13,883 bases of DNA, taken from NCBI GenBank assembly GCA_937871645.1, contig CALMPZ010000536.1, positions 1 to 13,883 of the forward strand, written 5' to 3'. The number at the start of each line of letters is the position of its first letter. Positions within the stretch are counted from its first letter, which is position 1. This DNA comes from an uncultured Polymorphobacter sp. Its GTDB lineage: Bacteria > Pseudomonadota > Alphaproteobacteria > Sphingomonadales > Sphingomonadaceae. The position numbers and the translations under genes were made by a program. Positions 5,854 through 11,934 of the stretch are shown here, piece by piece. The notes beneath the pieces are model-generated. The model did not search any database. It saw nothing but the letters and a program-made list of their open reading frames with translations, and had not been told where the DNA came from.

Positions 5854-6804
5854 ATGACCCTCAAGCTTGTTCCCGACAATACCAACATCGGCTTCGTGCG
5901 GATGCGCTACTGGGCGTTCGCGCTCACCATCGCGCTGACGCTCGGCTCGCTGGCGCTGATCGGCGTCCGTGGCCTCAATCTCGGCGTCGATTTCATCGGC
6001 GGCCTGACCATGGAAGTCGAATTCAAGACGCCGCCGAAGCTCGACGCGCTGCGTGCCGATGTCGAAGCGCTCAACGTCGGTGCCGCGGCGCTGCAGGAGT
6101 TCGGCAACAACCGCACCATCCTGATCCGCCTGCCACTGCCCGAAGGCGACCAGGCCGCCGTGCAAAAGGTCGTCACCAAGGTGCAGACCGCGCTCAAGGC
6201 CGAGTATGGCGAGGTCAGCTTCCGGCGCGTCGAGTCGGTCAGCGGCAAGGTCAGCCAGGAGCTGATCCAGAAGGGCGCACTCGCGGTGCTGCTGTCGATG
6301 GCGGCGGTGGCGCTGTTCACCTGGATACGATTCGAATGGTATTTCGGCGTCTCGACCGTCGTCGCGCTGGTGCATGACGTGCTGGTGACGCTGGGGTTCT
6401 TCGCGCTGACGCAGCTCGAATTCGACCTCAACGTCATCGCCGCGATCCTGACCATCATCGGCTACAGCCTGAACGACAAGGTCGTCATCGATGACCGCAT
6501 CCGCGAGAATCTGCGCAAATACCGCAAGATGGACATCGGCCCGATCATCGATCTTTCGGTCAATGAAACGCTGCCGCGCACCGTGATGACATCGCTCGCA
6601 ATGATCGTCGCGCTGACCGCGATGCTGCTGCTCGGCCCCGACGTCATCTTCGGTTTCACCGCCGCGATGCTGCTCGGTATCGTTGTCGGCACCTATTCGT
6701 CGATCTTCGTGTCGTCGTCGCTGCTGATTTCGCTCGGCGTCAAGACACGCGCCGAATCCCCCGACGATGCGCCGCGCGCCGAACGTGTCGCGCCGCGGCG
6801 CTAG
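5854..6804 (+). CDS. secF: Protein translocase subunit SecF
   Basis: A 316-residue partner of SecD. TM1 is at about residues 18-38, followed by the D1-like motif LGVDFIGGL at 43-51 and a small periplasmic domain with RRVESVSGKVSQELIQKG near 126-143. The helix bundle contains WYFGVSTVVALVHDVLVTLG and then GYSLNDKVVIDDRIREN at about 203-219, the family signature with the conserved Asp. TVMTSLAMIVALTAMLLLG and GTYSSIFVSSSLLI close the bundle. The C-terminal tail is short and basic. GGAA lies 8 nt before the ATG. Its stop is only 3 nt before the next start, so the Mth938-like gene is part of the same operon. Confidence 0.97.
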   Translation: MTLKLVPDNTNIGFVRMRYWAFALTIALTLGSLALIGVRGLNLGVDFIGGLTMEVEFKTPPKLDALRADVEALNVGAAALQEFGNNRTILIRLPLPEGDQAAVQKVVTKVQTALKAEYGEVSFRRVESVSGKVSQELIQKGALAVLLSMAAVALFTWIRFEWYFGVSTVVALVHDVLVTLGFFALTQLEFDLNVIAAILTIIGYSLNDKVVIDDRIRENLRKYRKMDIGPIIDLSVNETLPRTVMTSLAMIVALTAMLLLGPDVIFGFTAAMLLGIVVGTYSSIFVSSSLLISLGVKTRAESPDDAPRAERVAPRR

Positions 6805-6807
6805 CCG

Positions 6808-7167
6808 ATGCTCAAGTTCGAACCGCAGCACACCGACGCGCTGCTGGTCGAAGGCTATGCCGGTCGCGGCTTCGTCGTCGGCGGCACCGTCTGGCCCGAC
6901 GGCGTGCTGATCAGCGCACATGCGGCCTGGGTACTGACGGCGCTCGACCTCGCCGCCTTCACGCCGCTCCAAACCGCCGAGCCCGCGATCGAGCTGGTGC
7001 TGATCGGTACCGGCAGCACGATGCAGCGCCCCGACATGGCGATGCTCAAGGCATTGCAGGCCAAGGGCTGGGCCACTGAATTCATGGACTCGCGTGCTGC
7101 GGCGCGGACTTACAACGTGCTGGTCAACGAGGGGCGGCACGTCGCGGCGGGGTTGCTCGCAGTTTAG
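6808..7167 (+). CDS. Mth938-like (DUF498 / NDUFAF3-family) domain protein
   Basis: A 119-residue soluble protein of the Mth938-like fold family. The family includes human NDUFAF3, a complex I assembly factor; the bacterial function is not settled. Recognisable features are the IxGYAGRGFVVGGTVWPDGVLI-type opening at about 13-33, ELVLIGTGSTMQRP at about 62-75, and EFMDSRAAARTYNVLVNEGR at about 91-110. There is no signal peptide or membrane span. It begins 3 nt after the secF stop, so translation is almost certainly coupled. Linkage of this family to secDF is a recurring alphaproteobacterial arrangement, as I recall it. In many relatives a phytoene/squalene-synthase-like gene comes next; here it is absent, and the gene instead converges on the DUF3775 gene with the dispersed repeat between. 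Confidence 0.9.
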   Translation: MLKFEPQHTDALLVEGYAGRGFVVGGTVWPDGVLISAHAAWVLTALDLAAFTPLQTAEPAIELVLIGTGSTMQRPDMAMLKALQAKGWATEFMDSRAAARTYNVLVNEGRHVAAGLLAV

Positions 7168-7171
7168 AAGT

Positions 7172-7195
7172 GCCTCAGGCCTGCCCGCCGGAGGC
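7172..7195 (-). repeat. 24-nt dispersed intergenic repeat, inverted copy
   Basis: Exact reverse complement of 13842-13865. Read on the minus strand it begins GCCTCCGGCGGG and ends CCTGAGGC. It fills the 30-nt gap between the converging stops of the Mth938-like and DUF3775 genes. Its ends (GCCTC/GAGGC) can pair, so the transcript from either side can fold into a hairpin. There is no T run on either side. Confidence 0.8.
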
Positions 7196-7197
7196 CC

Positions 7198-7599
7198 TCA
7201 AACGATCTGTCCCATGCCGTTGCAGCTCAGCTCAAACGCCGCCAGCCCGTTTTCGAGATAGTCGCCGAGCAGCGGCAGGCTGAGCAGGAAATCGGCGGCA
7301 GCGCGGCCATCGTCTTCAGCGGCTTCGAGCGCTTCGTCCCATTCGCTGGCATCGAAGGTGCCGCGGCCGACCAGTGCCAGCGCGACGAGTTCGATCGCCT
7401 CGTCTTCGGCAAGGTCGTCGATGGCGGCGCGCAGTTCTTCCTCGACGGGGTTGTCGCCGTCATCTTCGAGTTCGTCGACACTGCCGTCGTCGCTGGGGTT
7501 CGAGCCCTCGTCGGGGTCTGAATCGGCGATCAGCGCATCGAACTCGCGCGCACGCAGAATAATCCGGCAAACGGTTTCAAGTGCGATGCTGAGTTCCAT
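7198..7599 (-). CDS. DUF3775 domain-containing protein
   Basis: A 133-residue, very acidic cytoplasmic protein of the DUF3775 family, which is found mainly in alphaproteobacteria and has no known function. The N-terminal helix (LETVCRIILRAREFDALIAD) is followed by a polar acidic stretch at about 27-52 (DPDEGSNPSDDGSVDELEDD). The core family block is then VEEELRAAIDDLAEDEAIEL, VALALVGRGTFDASEWDEAL and LLSLPLLGDYLENGLAAFE. The ATG at 7599 has GGAGC about 7 nt upstream. It starts 39 nt after the flavin oxidoreductase gene and is probably the last gene of that transcript, although a separate promoter cannot be excluded. Its stop is 3 nt from the dispersed repeat. Confidence 0.85.
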   Translation of the reverse strand: MELSIALETVCRIILRAREFDALIADSDPDEGSNPSDDGSVDELEDDGDNPVEEELRAAIDDLAEDEAIELVALALVGRGTFDASEWDEALEAAEDDGRAAADFLLSLPLLGDYLENGLAAFELSCNGMGQIV

Positions 7600-7638
7600 G
7601 ACGGCAGCTCCTTCGCCGCCGCCATAGCATGATTGCGG

Positions 7639-8601
7639 CTAGGCCGCGACCGCGGTGCGTGCCGGCAGGCCGAGGCGGGCGCGGGCGCCGTCATACTCGC
7701 GCTTCAGGCGGGCTACCATCTCGGCAACCGGCACCACGGCCTTCACCGCGCCGATGCCCTGGCCGCAGCCCCAGATGTCCTTCCAGGCCTTGGCTTCGGT
7801 GTTGCCGCCGCTGCCGAAGTTCATCGCGCTGGGGTCGCTCTGCGGCAGCTTGTCGGGGTCCATGCCGGCGCGGACGATCGACGGCCGCAGATAGTTGCCG
7901 TGCACGCCGGTGAACAGGTTCGAATAGACGATATCGCTGGCGGCGCTATCGACGATCATGTCCTTATAGCCCGGCACCGCGCGGGCTTCCTCGGTGGCGA
8001 TGAACGCCGAGCCGATATAGCCGAAGTCGGCACCCGCCGCCTGTGCTGCAAGCACGGCGTCGCCAGTGGCGATCGAGCCCGACAGCGCCAGCGGACCATC
8101 GAACCACTCGCGGATTTCGGAAACCAGCGCGAACGGCGACGTCGTGCCGGCATGGCCGCCGGCGCCTGCGGCAACGGCGATGATGCCCGTCGCGCCCTTT
8201 TCGATGGCCTTGTGCGCGAAGCGGTTGTCGATGACGTCGTGGAGCACCATGCCGCCGTAGCTGCGGATCGCTTCGTTGACGTCGGTGCGCGCACCGAGCG
8301 AGGTGATGACGATCGGTACCTTGTATTTGACGCACAGCGCGAGGTCATCGAGCAACCGGTCATTCGACTTGTGGACGATGAGGTTGACCGCATAAGGCGC
8401 GTCGTCAGGGCCGAGTTCTGTCGTCAGCCGCTGCAGCCATTCCTCGAACTGCGCGAGTGGCCGCGCGTTGAGGCTGGGGAAACTGCCGATGACGCCGGCC
8501 TTGCACTGCGCGATCACCATTTCGGGACCGGAGATAATGAACAGCGGCGACCCGATGACCGGAATCGACAGGCGGCGGGCGAGGGCAGGATCGATCGACA
8601 A
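7639..8601 (-). CDS. NAD(P)H-dependent flavin oxidoreductase, nitronate monooxygenase family
   Basis: A 320-residue FMN-binding TIM-barrel enzyme of the 2-nitropropane dioxygenase/nitronate monooxygenase family. Many members are in fact NADH:quinone reductases or enoyl-reductase-like, so the substrate is not fixed. Family features are IPVIGSPLFIISGPE near the N-terminus, AVNLIVHKSNDR at about 71-82, GAGGHAGTTSPF at about 146-157 (FMN phosphate site and the conserved His150), and ALSGSIATGDAVLAAQAAGA with GYIGSAFIATEEA (barrel strands 7-8). I place the start at TTG 8601 (LSIDPALARRL): it sits 4 nt after GGGGAAG, and the encoded N-terminus aligns with typical members. The frame continues to 8748, but that part overlaps the preceding gene and has no family features. 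It lies 55 nt after the flavoprotein reductase gene and 39 nt before the DUF3775 gene. Confidence 0.9.
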   Translation of the reverse strand: MSIDPALARRLSIPVIGSPLFIISGPEMVIAQCKAGVIGSFPSLNARPLAQFEEWLQRLTTELGPDDAPYAVNLIVHKSNDRLLDDLALCVKYKVPIVITSLGARTDVNEAIRSYGGMVLHDVIDNRFAHKAIEKGATGIIAVAAGAGGHAGTTSPFALVSEIREWFDGPLALSGSIATGDAVLAAQAAGADFGYIGSAFIATEEARAVPGYKDMIVDSAASDIVYSNLFTGVHGNYLRPSIVRAGMDPDKLPQSDPSAMNFGSGGNTEAKAWKDIWGCGQGIGAVKAVVPVAEMVARLKREYDGARARLGLPARTAVAA

Positions 8602-8605
8602 ATGG

Positions 8606-8612
8606 CTTCCCC
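8606..8612 (-). promoter_or_regulatory. Ribosome binding site supporting a TTG start
   Basis: Reads GGGGAAG on the minus strand, ending 4 nt before the TTG at 8601. No ATG or GTG lies at a useful distance in this frame, so this site decides the start of the flavin oxidoreductase. Confidence 0.55.
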
Positions 8613-8656
8613 TAGATTTGATGCGCGGCCGTTTGGCACGCGCGGGCGTTATTGGT

Positions 8657-9895
8657 TCAAGCTGCCGGTAGCAGCGATTTGAGCGGCACTTCGCTGTTCT
8701 TGAGCAATTCGAGGTCGGGGACAAGCCCTTGCATGACGCCTGCGTCAACCAGGGCCTTGCCCTGGACGAAATCGCGCGCCGCGTTGATGCAGTCGAGCGC
8801 CACGACGCGGCCCTTGTTGAGGTAAACGAGGCTCCACGAACCGCTGGCGGGGTCGCCGCGCGTCACCGTCGCATCATGGCCACCCGACAGCCCGACCGTC
8901 TGCAACTTCAGGTCATACTGGTTCGACCAGAACCACGGCACCGCGTGATACGGTTTGGGCGCGCCGGTGATGACACTCGCGACGGTCTTGGCCTGATCGA
9001 TGGCGTTCTGTACCGATTCGAGCCGGATGCCGTTGCCGAGCGCATATTCGTTGACGTGGAAGGCGCAGTCGCCAACCGCGAAGACGTCGGGCAATGACGT
9101 GCGGCACAGATCATCGACTTCGACACCGTTGCCGACCTTGGCACCTGCCGCTGCCAGTTCGGCAATGGCCGGCACGATGCCGATGCCGACAATCACCAGA
9201 TCAGCGGGTAAAACGCCGTCGACGGTGCGGACACCCGTGACGCGGCCTTCGCCTTCGAACTTCTCGATCTTGGCGCCGAGCACGATGGTGACGCCGTGCG
9301 CGCGGTGCTGGGCTTCGTAGAAGCGCGACACAGGCTCGCCGGCAACCCGCGCCAGCACGCGGTCCATGGCTTCGAGCACGGTGACATGCTTGCCCGCCTT
9401 CGACAGCACCGCCGCAGCCTCCAGCCCGATATAGCCGCCACCGACGATGATGATGTTGGTCGCGGTTTCAGCCTCGGCGCGCAGCGTGTCGACATCGGCG
9501 CGCGTGCGGATGACGTGCACGCCGGCAAGGTCGCCGCCCGGCACCGGCAAGGCGCGCGGCGGGCCACCGGTGGCCCAGACGAGGTGGCGATAACCCAGCG
9601 TCACGCTGCGGTCGGTGGTGACGCTGTGTGCGGCGGCGTCGACGGCGGTGACACGTTCGCCAAGCCGCAGCTCGATGTTGCGTGAGGTCCAGAAATCGGC
9701 CGGGCGCAACTGCAGCCGTTCGGCGGTCTTCTCGCCAGCGAGATAGTCCTTGCTCAGCGGCGGGCGTTCATACGGCGCATCGGCTTCGGCGCCGATCAGC
9801 GCGATGCTGCCTTCGAAGCTGGCCGCGCGCAGCGACATGGCGACCTGCGCGCCAGCCTGGCCGGCGCCAACAATGAGCACATCATATTGGGTCAT
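8657..9895 (-). CDS. NAD(P)/FAD-dependent ferredoxin/rubredoxin reductase-type flavoprotein
   Basis: A 412-residue two-dinucleotide-binding flavoprotein, of the type that passes electrons from NAD(P)H to a ferredoxin for cytochromes P450 or ring-hydroxylating oxygenases. The FAD site is VLIVGAGQAGAQVA (GAGQAG at 10-15). PYERPPLSKDYL at 41-52 is the hallmark of this subfamily. ATGGPPR is at 108-114, the NAD(P)H site IIIVGGGYIGLEAA has GGGYIG at 152-157, and the second FAD box VFAVGDCA is at 271-278. WFWSNQYDLKLQTVG marks the reductase C-terminal domain. No redox cysteine pair is evident, unlike thioredoxin reductases. The ATG overlaps the stop of the asparaginase gene (ATGA), with GGAG 7 nt upstream at 9903-9906. 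No ferredoxin or oxygenase is encoded in the window, so its partner must lie elsewhere. Confidence 0.92.
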   Translation of the reverse strand: MTQYDVLIVGAGQAGAQVAMSLRAASFEGSIALIGAEADAPYERPPLSKDYLAGEKTAERLQLRPADFWTSRNIELRLGERVTAVDAAAHSVTTDRSVTLGYRHLVWATGGPPRALPVPGGDLAGVHVIRTRADVDTLRAEAETATNIIIVGGGYIGLEAAAVLSKAGKHVTVLEAMDRVLARVAGEPVSRFYEAQHRAHGVTIVLGAKIEKFEGEGRVTGVRTVDGVLPADLVIVGIGIVPAIAELAAAGAKVGNGVEVDDLCRTSLPDVFAVGDCAFHVNEYALGNGIRLESVQNAIDQAKTVASVITGAPKPYHAVPWFWSNQYDLKLQTVGLSGGHDATVTRGDPASGSWSLVYLNKGRVVALDCINAARDFVQGKALVDAGVMQGLVPDLELLKNSEVPLKSLLPAA

Positions 9896-10839
9896 GGTTC
9901 GTCTCCGTAAATTGCGACAAGCGCCGGTTCGTCCGCGCTGATGCGACCGCGATACATGCCCGGCGTGTTGAATGACCAGCCGCTGGTGCCGTCGGCACCG
10001 ACAAGGATGACTCCGCCCGCGCCGCCAAGCGCCCGCAATTCGTCGCGCACTACCGCATCGGCGGCGGCTTGCAGCGTATCGCCGCGCAGCCGCACCCGCG
10101 CACAGATTTCGGCGGCGACGGTTTCGCGGATGAAATATTCGCCCGACCCGGTGGCCGAAACCGCGCCGGCGCGGTTATCGGCATAGGTCCCCGCGCCGAC
10201 AATCGGCGTATCGCCGATGCGGCCCCAGCGCTTGCCGGTCAGCCCGCCTGTCGATGTCGCGGCGGCGACGTGCCCGCTGGTGTCGCGCGCCACCGCACCC
10301 ACGGTGCCGTATTTGAGGCTGGCGTCGAATTTGGCATCGCCGCCACCGGCTGCACGCATGTCGACGAGCTGTTGCCAGCGTTCGTCGGTATGGAACCAGT
10401 CGGGGCCGACCTGTTCGAGGCCATAGTCGGCGGAAAAGGCATCGGCGCCAGCGCCCGACAGCATGACGTGCGGCGTTGCCTCCATCACCGCGCGTGCAAC
10501 GCTGACGGGGTTGCGTGATGCCGAAAGCCCGGCGACGGCACCGGCCTTGCGGTCGCCGGTCATCACCGCCGCATCTAGCGAGGTCGTGCCCTCGGCCGTG
10601 AACACTGCGCCGCGCCCGGCGTTGAAGTGCGAATCGTCTTCGAGGATGCGCACCGCCGCCTCGACGGCATCGAGCGCGCTACCACCACCGTCGAGTATCG
10701 CGGCACCCGACGCCAGCGCCGCCCCCAGCCCGGCGCGCGCAGCGACATCCTGTTCGGGCGGTGTCGAGGTGCGCGTCATGATGCCGGACCCGCCGTGGAT
10801 GACAAGCGACCAGGCGGGGCGAGGCGAGGGGGTTTCCAT
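9892..10839 (-). CDS. Isoaspartyl peptidase / plant-type L-asparaginase (Ntn hydrolase)
   Basis: A 315-residue precursor of the type-2 asparaginase family. Such enzymes hydrolyse L-asparagine and beta-aspartyl dipeptides after self-cleavage. WSLVIHGGSG at 10-19 is the N-terminal signature. HFNAGRGAVFTAEG at 71-84 and SLDAAVMTGD at 87-96 follow. YGTVGAVARD at 177-186 contains the processing site, so cleavage is expected between Gly178 and Thr179, with Thr179 as nucleophile. TSTGG and GDTPIVGAGTYAD complete the active-site region. There is no signal peptide, so it is cytoplasmic. The ATG at 10839 has no Shine-Dalgarno but is directly preceded by a hairpin, with a promoter-like pair at a distance that fits a leaderless message. 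The open frame runs to a GTG at 10914 without added family features. It overlaps the next gene at ATGA and heads the minus-strand operon. Confidence 0.92.
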   Translation of the reverse strand: METPSPRPAWSLVIHGGSGIMTRTSTPPEQDVAARAGLGAALASGAAILDGGGSALDAVEAAVRILEDDSHFNAGRGAVFTAEGTTSLDAAVMTGDRKAGAVAGLSASRNPVSVARAVMEATPHVMLSGAGADAFSADYGLEQVGPDWFHTDERWQQLVDMRAAGGGDAKFDASLKYGTVGAVARDTSGHVAAATSTGGLTGKRWGRIGDTPIVGAGTYADNRAGAVSATGSGEYFIRETVAAEICARVRLRGDTLQAAADAVVRDELRALGGAGGVILVGADGTSGWSFNTPGMYRGRISADEPALVAIYGDEP

Positions 10840-10857
10840 GGCGCTTTCGATAGCGCC
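10840..10857 (-). promoter_or_regulatory. Hairpin abutting the asparaginase start codon
   Basis: GGCGCT (10840-10845) and AGCGCC (10852-10857) form a perfect 6-bp stem around a 6-nt loop, ending exactly at the base before the ATG. If transcribed, it would occupy the place where a ribosome binding site belongs. Confidence 0.4.
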
Positions 10858-10875
10858 GCCGGCGGCTGTGTGCAA
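10847..10875 (-). promoter_or_regulatory. Possible promoter giving a leaderless asparaginase mRNA
   Basis: On the minus strand TTGCAC (10875-10870) and TATCGA (10852-10847) are 17 nt apart. Only 7 nt separate the -10 element from the ATG at 10839, so transcription would begin at or next to the start codon. Matches to consensus are partial, especially at -10. Confidence 0.35.
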
Positions 10876-10901
10876 ATCCGGCCGCTGCCCCGCACGCGAG
10901 G

Positions 10902-10930
10902 TTGACCGCCCCACGCCCCCTGACTATATG
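10902..10930 (+). promoter_or_regulatory. Sigma70-type promoter of tRNA-Met
   Basis: TTGACC (10902-10907) and TATATG (10925-10930) are separated by exactly 17 nt, the best promoter match in the window. Initiation would fall near 10937, about 33 nt before the tRNA. The same promoter probably also supplies the downstream YCII-like gene. Confidence 0.75.
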
Positions 10931-10969
10931 GCGCGTCTCGCGATGCGGTCTGACGACCGGCGCGGGCGT

Positions 10970-11046
10970 GGCGGAGTAGCTCAGTTGGTTAGAGCACGGG
11001 AATCATAATCCTGGGGTCGGGGGTTCAAATCCCTCCTCCGCTACCA
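10970..11046 (+). tRNA. tRNA-Met (anticodon CAT, elongator type)
   Basis: A complete 77-nt cloverleaf with encoded CCA. The acceptor stem is GGCGGAG (10970-10976) with CTCCGCT (11036-11042), closed by a G-U pair at the first position. The D arm is GCTC/GAGC, and the anticodon stem CGGGA/TCCTG encloses ATCATAA, giving CAT at 11004-11006. The T arm carries GGTTCAAAT. A paired first position argues against initiator tRNA, and the body resembles alphaproteobacterial elongator tRNA-Met rather than the lysidine-modified tRNA-Ile2. It shares its anticodon stem with the tRNA-Arg at 808. Confidence 0.95.
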
Positions 11047-11077
11047 CTTCCTTCCAGATGATCGCGACGGGGTGGCC

Positions 11078-11371
11078 ATGCCCGAATTCATCCTGCTGCT
11101 GCATGACGACACGCAGCGCGCGCCCGATGCAGTGCTGTGGGACGCCTATTTCACCGCGCTGCACGCCCAAGGCGCCTTTGTCGGCGGTAGTTCGATTGGT
11201 GGTGGCGTTACGCTGCGCAAGGGCGCAACGGCCGCGCCATTGACCGCACAGTTATCCGGTTTCATTCGAGTCCGCGCCACCGACCTGGCTGCGGCTCAAG
11301 CGCTTGTGGCGGGCAATCCGGTTTACGAATGCGGCGGCACCGTCGAAGTGCGCGAACTGCCGCTCGACTAG
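11078..11371 (+). CDS. YCII-related domain protein
   Basis: A 97-residue small soluble protein of the YCII/DGPF-like family (ferredoxin-like alpha-beta fold), whose reaction is unknown. The opening MPEFILLLHDDTQ, the central AYFTALHAQGAFVGGSSI and the end VVAGNPVYECGGTVEVREL-type strand pattern are typical. It has no signal peptide. I chose the ATG at 11078; a GTG lies 6 nt upstream in frame, and no strong Shine-Dalgarno discriminates between them. The gene begins 31 nt after the tRNA-Met CCA, too close for a clear promoter of its own. It is therefore likely co-transcribed with the tRNA and released by tRNA 5'/3' processing. A 120-nt gap with a dyad follows. Confidence 0.82.
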   Translation: MPEFILLLHDDTQRAPDAVLWDAYFTALHAQGAFVGGSSIGGGVTLRKGATAAPLTAQLSGFIRVRATDLAAAQALVAGNPVYECGGTVEVRELPLD

Positions 11372-11404
11372 GTTCGCGACTCTGGCATCCAGCCCAGCGC
11401 CAGT

Positions 11405-11432
11405 TACTATTGTAGCGAGTGCTACATTCGTA
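11405..11432. promoter_or_regulatory. Dyad-symmetric operator-like site
   Basis: TGTAGC (11411-11416) and GCTACA (11421-11426) are perfect inverted arms around GAGT. The symmetry continues outward with TAC at 11405-11407 and GTA at 11430-11432 about the same centre. It lies 60-87 nt upstream of the small membrane-protein gene, and its right edge overlaps TATATC (11431-11436), a possible -10 element. This looks like a binding site for a dimeric repressor; I cannot assign the family. Confidence 0.45.
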
Positions 11433-11491
11433 TATCGTCAAGCATGCGCCATGGGTGGAATGCCAAGCGCTGCAACGCGAGGGGATAAGGA

Positions 11492-11839
11492 ATGTCGCTG
11501 TTTCGCCTGTTTCTGGCTGCCTGCCTGCTGATCATCATCGGGTATTCGTCGGTCACCATCGCCAATCACGGCATGAACCTGCTGCCGGTGTTCTTTGGCG
11601 ATATGGCAGCGATGGCATGGCCGGGGCAGTTCAACCTCGACTTTTTCACCTTCCTGTTGTTGTCGGGGCTGTGGGTGTCGTGGCGCCACCAGTTCAGCCC
11701 GGCGGGGTTGGGACTCGCGCTGATTGCGGTGTTCGGCGGCATGTTGTTCCTGTCGGGCTATCTGCTGTTTCACAGCTTCAAGACAAACGGCGACATCAAG
11801 GCGCTGCTGCTCGGCGAAGCCCGCGCCCGGCAATCCTGA
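11492..11839 (+). CDS. Small membrane protein of unknown function
   Basis: I do not recognise this 115-residue protein. Three hydrophobic segments are visible: about 5-25 (RLFLAACLLIIIGYSSVTIA), 51-65 (FFTFLLLSGLWVSWR) and 71-95 (LGLALIAVFGGMLFLSGYLLF). The loop between the first two contains PVFFGDMAAMAWPGQF, and the C-terminal tail (FKTNGDIKALLLGEARARQS) is polar and basic. The N-terminal segment could instead be an uncleaved signal anchor. GAGGGG at 11479-11484 lies 7 nt before the ATG and supports the start. Codon use matches its neighbours. It stands alone: the next gene starts 95 nt downstream, and a dyad sits in its upstream gap. Confidence 0.75.
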   Translation: MSLFRLFLAACLLIIIGYSSVTIANHGMNLLPVFFGDMAAMAWPGQFNLDFFTFLLLSGLWVSWRHQFSPAGLGLALIAVFGGMLFLSGYLLFHSFKTNGDIKALLLGEARARQS

Positions 11840-11934
11840 GTTGGTTGCAACCGGCGGCCATGTAGTAGTGGCGCCCGACCGGCACCGGCGCTAGCGTAAT
11901 ACGCAACACTGTGCTGCCAATCGGGAATGTTGCC

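Noticed and set aside
4356..5888. Minus-strand open frame of 510 residues opposite secD
   Set aside because: It is an Asp/Arg/His-rich antisense shadow, usual in GC-rich genes; secD motifs are unmistakable on the + strand.
5773..7140. Minus-strand open frame of 455 residues opposite secF and the Mth938-like gene
   Set aside because: Composition is typical of antisense frames, it spans two real genes, and it has no domain motifs.
10970..11046. tRNA-Ile2 (lysidine-modified CAT) or initiator tRNA
   Set aside because: The acceptor and T arms resemble elongator tRNA-Met, and the first acceptor position is paired, unlike initiator tRNA. A tRNA classifier could settle the small remaining doubt.
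11843..11852. Palindrome GGTTGCAACC after the small membrane-protein gene
   Set aside because: Ten nt with no spacer and no extension; too short to claim as an operator or terminator.
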